A stretch of 64,000 nt of DNA, from assembly GCF_002902845.1 (NCBI RefSeq), contig NZ_PPTF01000073.1, positions 53,808 to 117,807 of the forward strand, in the 5' to 3' direction. This stretch comes from Chromobacterium sinusclupearum. GTDB taxonomy: Bacteria > Pseudomonadota > Gammaproteobacteria > Burkholderiales > Chromobacteriaceae. The notes under the pieces were generated by a model. That model was not told the DNA's origin. It was given only the letters and a program-made list of their open reading frames with translations, and did not search any database. Made by a program: the position numbers and the translations under genes. This document shows positions 62,819-64,000 of the stretch, one piece after another (within the stretch, counting starts at the first letter, position 1; every line of letters begins with the position of its first letter).

Positions 62819-63550
62819 TCACAAGAACAGGGTTTTCGCCTCGTAATGATCCCGCAGGAAACGGAACAGGCGGTAGCCCTGGCGGTTTTCGATAGCCGCC
62901 TCGCGCGTGCCCTTGATCCACTGGAAGCAGGTGGCCGGGCACACTTCCAGCACGCGGCCATCGCGCACGATGCGATGATCGCCGTGAACATGGCCGCAGA
63001 TCGCCAATCTGGCGCGCTCGGCTTGCGCCAGCATGGCCCACAGCCGCCCGCCGTCCATCAGCATGCAGTCGTCCAGCAGCGGCGTGCCCACCGCCAGCGG
63101 ATGGTGGTGCAGCACCACGGCCGCCGGGCCATCGTCCACTCGCGCCAGCCTGCTCCGCAACGCGGCCAGGCTGGCGTCGTCGATGCGGCCTTCGTCATGC
63201 CCCGCCACGCAGCAATCGACGCCGAGAAAAGTCCAGCCGCCCAGCCTGAGCGTATCCAGCGGATGCATGAAGTCGTACTCGGCGAACACGCGGGCGGCCG
63301 TAGCCGGCTTATCGTGATTGCCGGCGATCCAGTGCACCGGCAGCCCCAAGCCGGCCAGCGCCTCGGCGCACAGCCGGTACGACGCCTCGGACTCGTCCTG
63401 CGAGATGTCGCCGGTCAGGAACACCGCATCGGCATGCTGCTCCCGCACCGACGCCAGCACCTTGCGCAGCGCCGCGTAGGTATCCACGCCCATCAACCTG
63501 CCCTGCGGGCTGGCAAACAGGTGGATATCGGTCAGTTGCGCGATTTTCAT
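62819..63550 (-). CDS. cpdA: 3',5'-cyclic-AMP phosphodiesterase
   Basis: A 243-residue class III phosphodiesterase of the metallophosphoesterase fold. Motifs are TDIHLF (DxH), VFLTGDISQDE (GDxxxD), WIAGNHDKP (GNHD), VVLHHHPLAVG and ICGHVHGDHRI (GHxH). ATG 63550 gives MKIAQLTDIHLFASPQ. It lowers cAMP and so CRP-dependent transcription. It stands 105 bp upstream of lpxO on the same strand. Confidence 0.92.
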   Translation of the reverse strand: MKIAQLTDIHLFASPQGRLMGVDTYAALRKVLASVREQHADAVFLTGDISQDESEASYRLCAEALAGLGLPVHWIAGNHDKPATAARVFAEYDFMHPLDTLRLGGWTFLGVDCCVAGHDEGRIDDASLAALRSRLARVDDGPAAVVLHHHPLAVGTPLLDDCMLMDGGRLWAMLAQAERARLAICGHVHGDHRIVRDGRVLEVCPATCFQWIKGTREAAIENRQGYRLFRFLRDHYEAKTLFL

Positions 63551-63607
63551 GGCGGCCTCCTTGCCATGCCAAATGCTTCGATTATGCCCATCTTGGCCGG
63601 CACGCAC

Positions 63608-63640
63608 AAAAAAGCCCCGGCGGCGGGTGCCGTCGGGGCT
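63608..63640 (-). terminator. Terminator after the penicillin-binding protein gene
   Basis: AGCCCCG (63613-63619) and CGG pair with CCG and CGGGGCT (63634-63640); A residues at 63608-63612 encode the minus-strand T-run. It is 22 bases past the stop. Confidence 0.85.
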
Positions 63641-63661
63641 GGCGCATGGACCGGAAACCGA

Positions 63662-64000
63662 TCAGAACAGCTGGTCTTTGACGTTCTCCACCGCGTCCTG
63701 CGCGGCCGGCTTGCTGCCGTCGTCCACCGGCGCGCTGGCGTCGACGTCGCCGCCCGGCACGGAGCCGCTATTGTCGATGCGCAGTTCCGGATTGGTCTTC
63801 TGGAATTCTTCGTAGTAATACTCGTCGCCGCCGCGCTGGCCGGCGCCCGGTTTCACCACGATGCCCTGCGGCACCGGTAGCTCCACTTCCGGCTGGCCCT
63901 TCAAGGCATTGCCCATGTAGTTGATCCAGATGGGCAGCGCGGCGGTGCCGCCGTAGCCGTAGCGGCCCAGCGAGCGCGGCTGGTCGAAGCCCACCCAGGT
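63662..64000 (-). CDS. mrcA: Class A penicillin-binding protein 1A, C-terminus (partial)
   Basis: The frame is open to the right edge; only the last 112 codons are visible, starting TWVGFDQPRSLGRYGYGGTA. That segment is the end of the transpeptidase domain of PBP1a (GGTAALPIWINYMGNALKG). The rest is a Pro/Gly/Asp-rich tail ending NVKDQLF. PBP1a polymerises and crosslinks peptidoglycan at the cell elongation machinery. Catalytic residues lie outside the window. Confidence 0.9.
   Translation of the reverse strand, partial: TWVGFDQPRSLGRYGYGGTAALPIWINYMGNALKGQPEVELPVPQGIVVKPGAGQRGGDEYYYEEFQKTNPELRIDNSGSVPGGDVDASAPVDDGSKPAAQDAVENVKDQLF

Overview
The window is GC-rich (about 65 percent) and densely coded. 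It reads as chromosomal DNA of a Neisseriales-type betaproteobacterium, most like Chromobacterium or a close relative. That placement is inferred from the dnaE, obgE-rpmA-rplU/ispB, prlC, xthA, fpr, tpx and lpxO genes, two chemoreceptors, a RegBA-type redox system and an SpvC/OspF-family type III effector. No rRNA or CRISPR array was seen.

Layout. 1-5.5 kb: end of a VirK/YbjX-family gene, a flavin reductase, dnaE, and a small HTH-2TM regulator. 5.5-13.4 kb: a Tat-exported phospholipase C, a GNAT enzyme, a DUF485/solute-symporter pair, and a coupled run of glutathione transferase, YkgJ-like protein, cupin, M15 dipeptidase and FAD-linked oxidase. 13.4-19.3 kb: a TPR-glycosyltransferase-like protein, a dCache chemoreceptor and an acyl-CoA synthetase. 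19.4-26.3 kb: a RegBA-like redox two-component system divergent from a copper-type TonB receptor, followed by an MbnP/MbnH pair, an orphan membrane protein and a CHMI-family isomerase. 26.4-30.5 kb: an OmpR-type two-component system, then a metallophosphoesterase overlapping a GT4 glycosyltransferase. 30.5-31.4 kb: a gap without a long gene, holding a promoter, a 22-codon ORF with a strong ribosome-binding site, several hairpins and a terminator; this is a candidate structured RNA. 31.4-44.3 kb: fpr, a Lys/Ala/His repeat protein, a probable rhodoquinone gene rquA, xthA, prlC, gamma-carbonic anhydrase, RDD protein, second chemoreceptor, APC permease, tpx, Tat-exported Fe-type SOD and a haloacid dehalogenase-like gene. 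44.4-49.4 kb: a three-gene SMC/KITE/kleisin-like operon resembling MukBEF/Mks/Wadjet but with no adjacent JetD-type nuclease. 49.5-57.7 kb: an aspartoacylase-family gene, a DUF333 lipoprotein, a basic amino acid ABC operon, obgE-rpmA-rplU and ispB.

57.7-61.7 kb is a decayed, AT-rich integration hot spot at tRNA-Arg(CCT). It contains an intact-looking tRNA with one acceptor mismatch, an SpvC/OspF-family phosphothreonine lyase gene with the known active-site residues, a tRNA-Arg pseudogene, an integrase broken by one in-frame TGA, and a frameshifted gene combining a HEPN-like RNxxxH motif with three zinc ribbons. The window ends with lpxO, cpdA and the C-terminus of a class A penicillin-binding protein.

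The strongest leads are the effector/tRNA islet with its broken HEPN gene, the nuclease-less SMC operon, rquA, the MbnP/MbnH copper locus, and the unassigned 480-nt transcript unit at 30.55-31.07 kb. All functional statements rest on motif and family recognition by reading; no database search was run.
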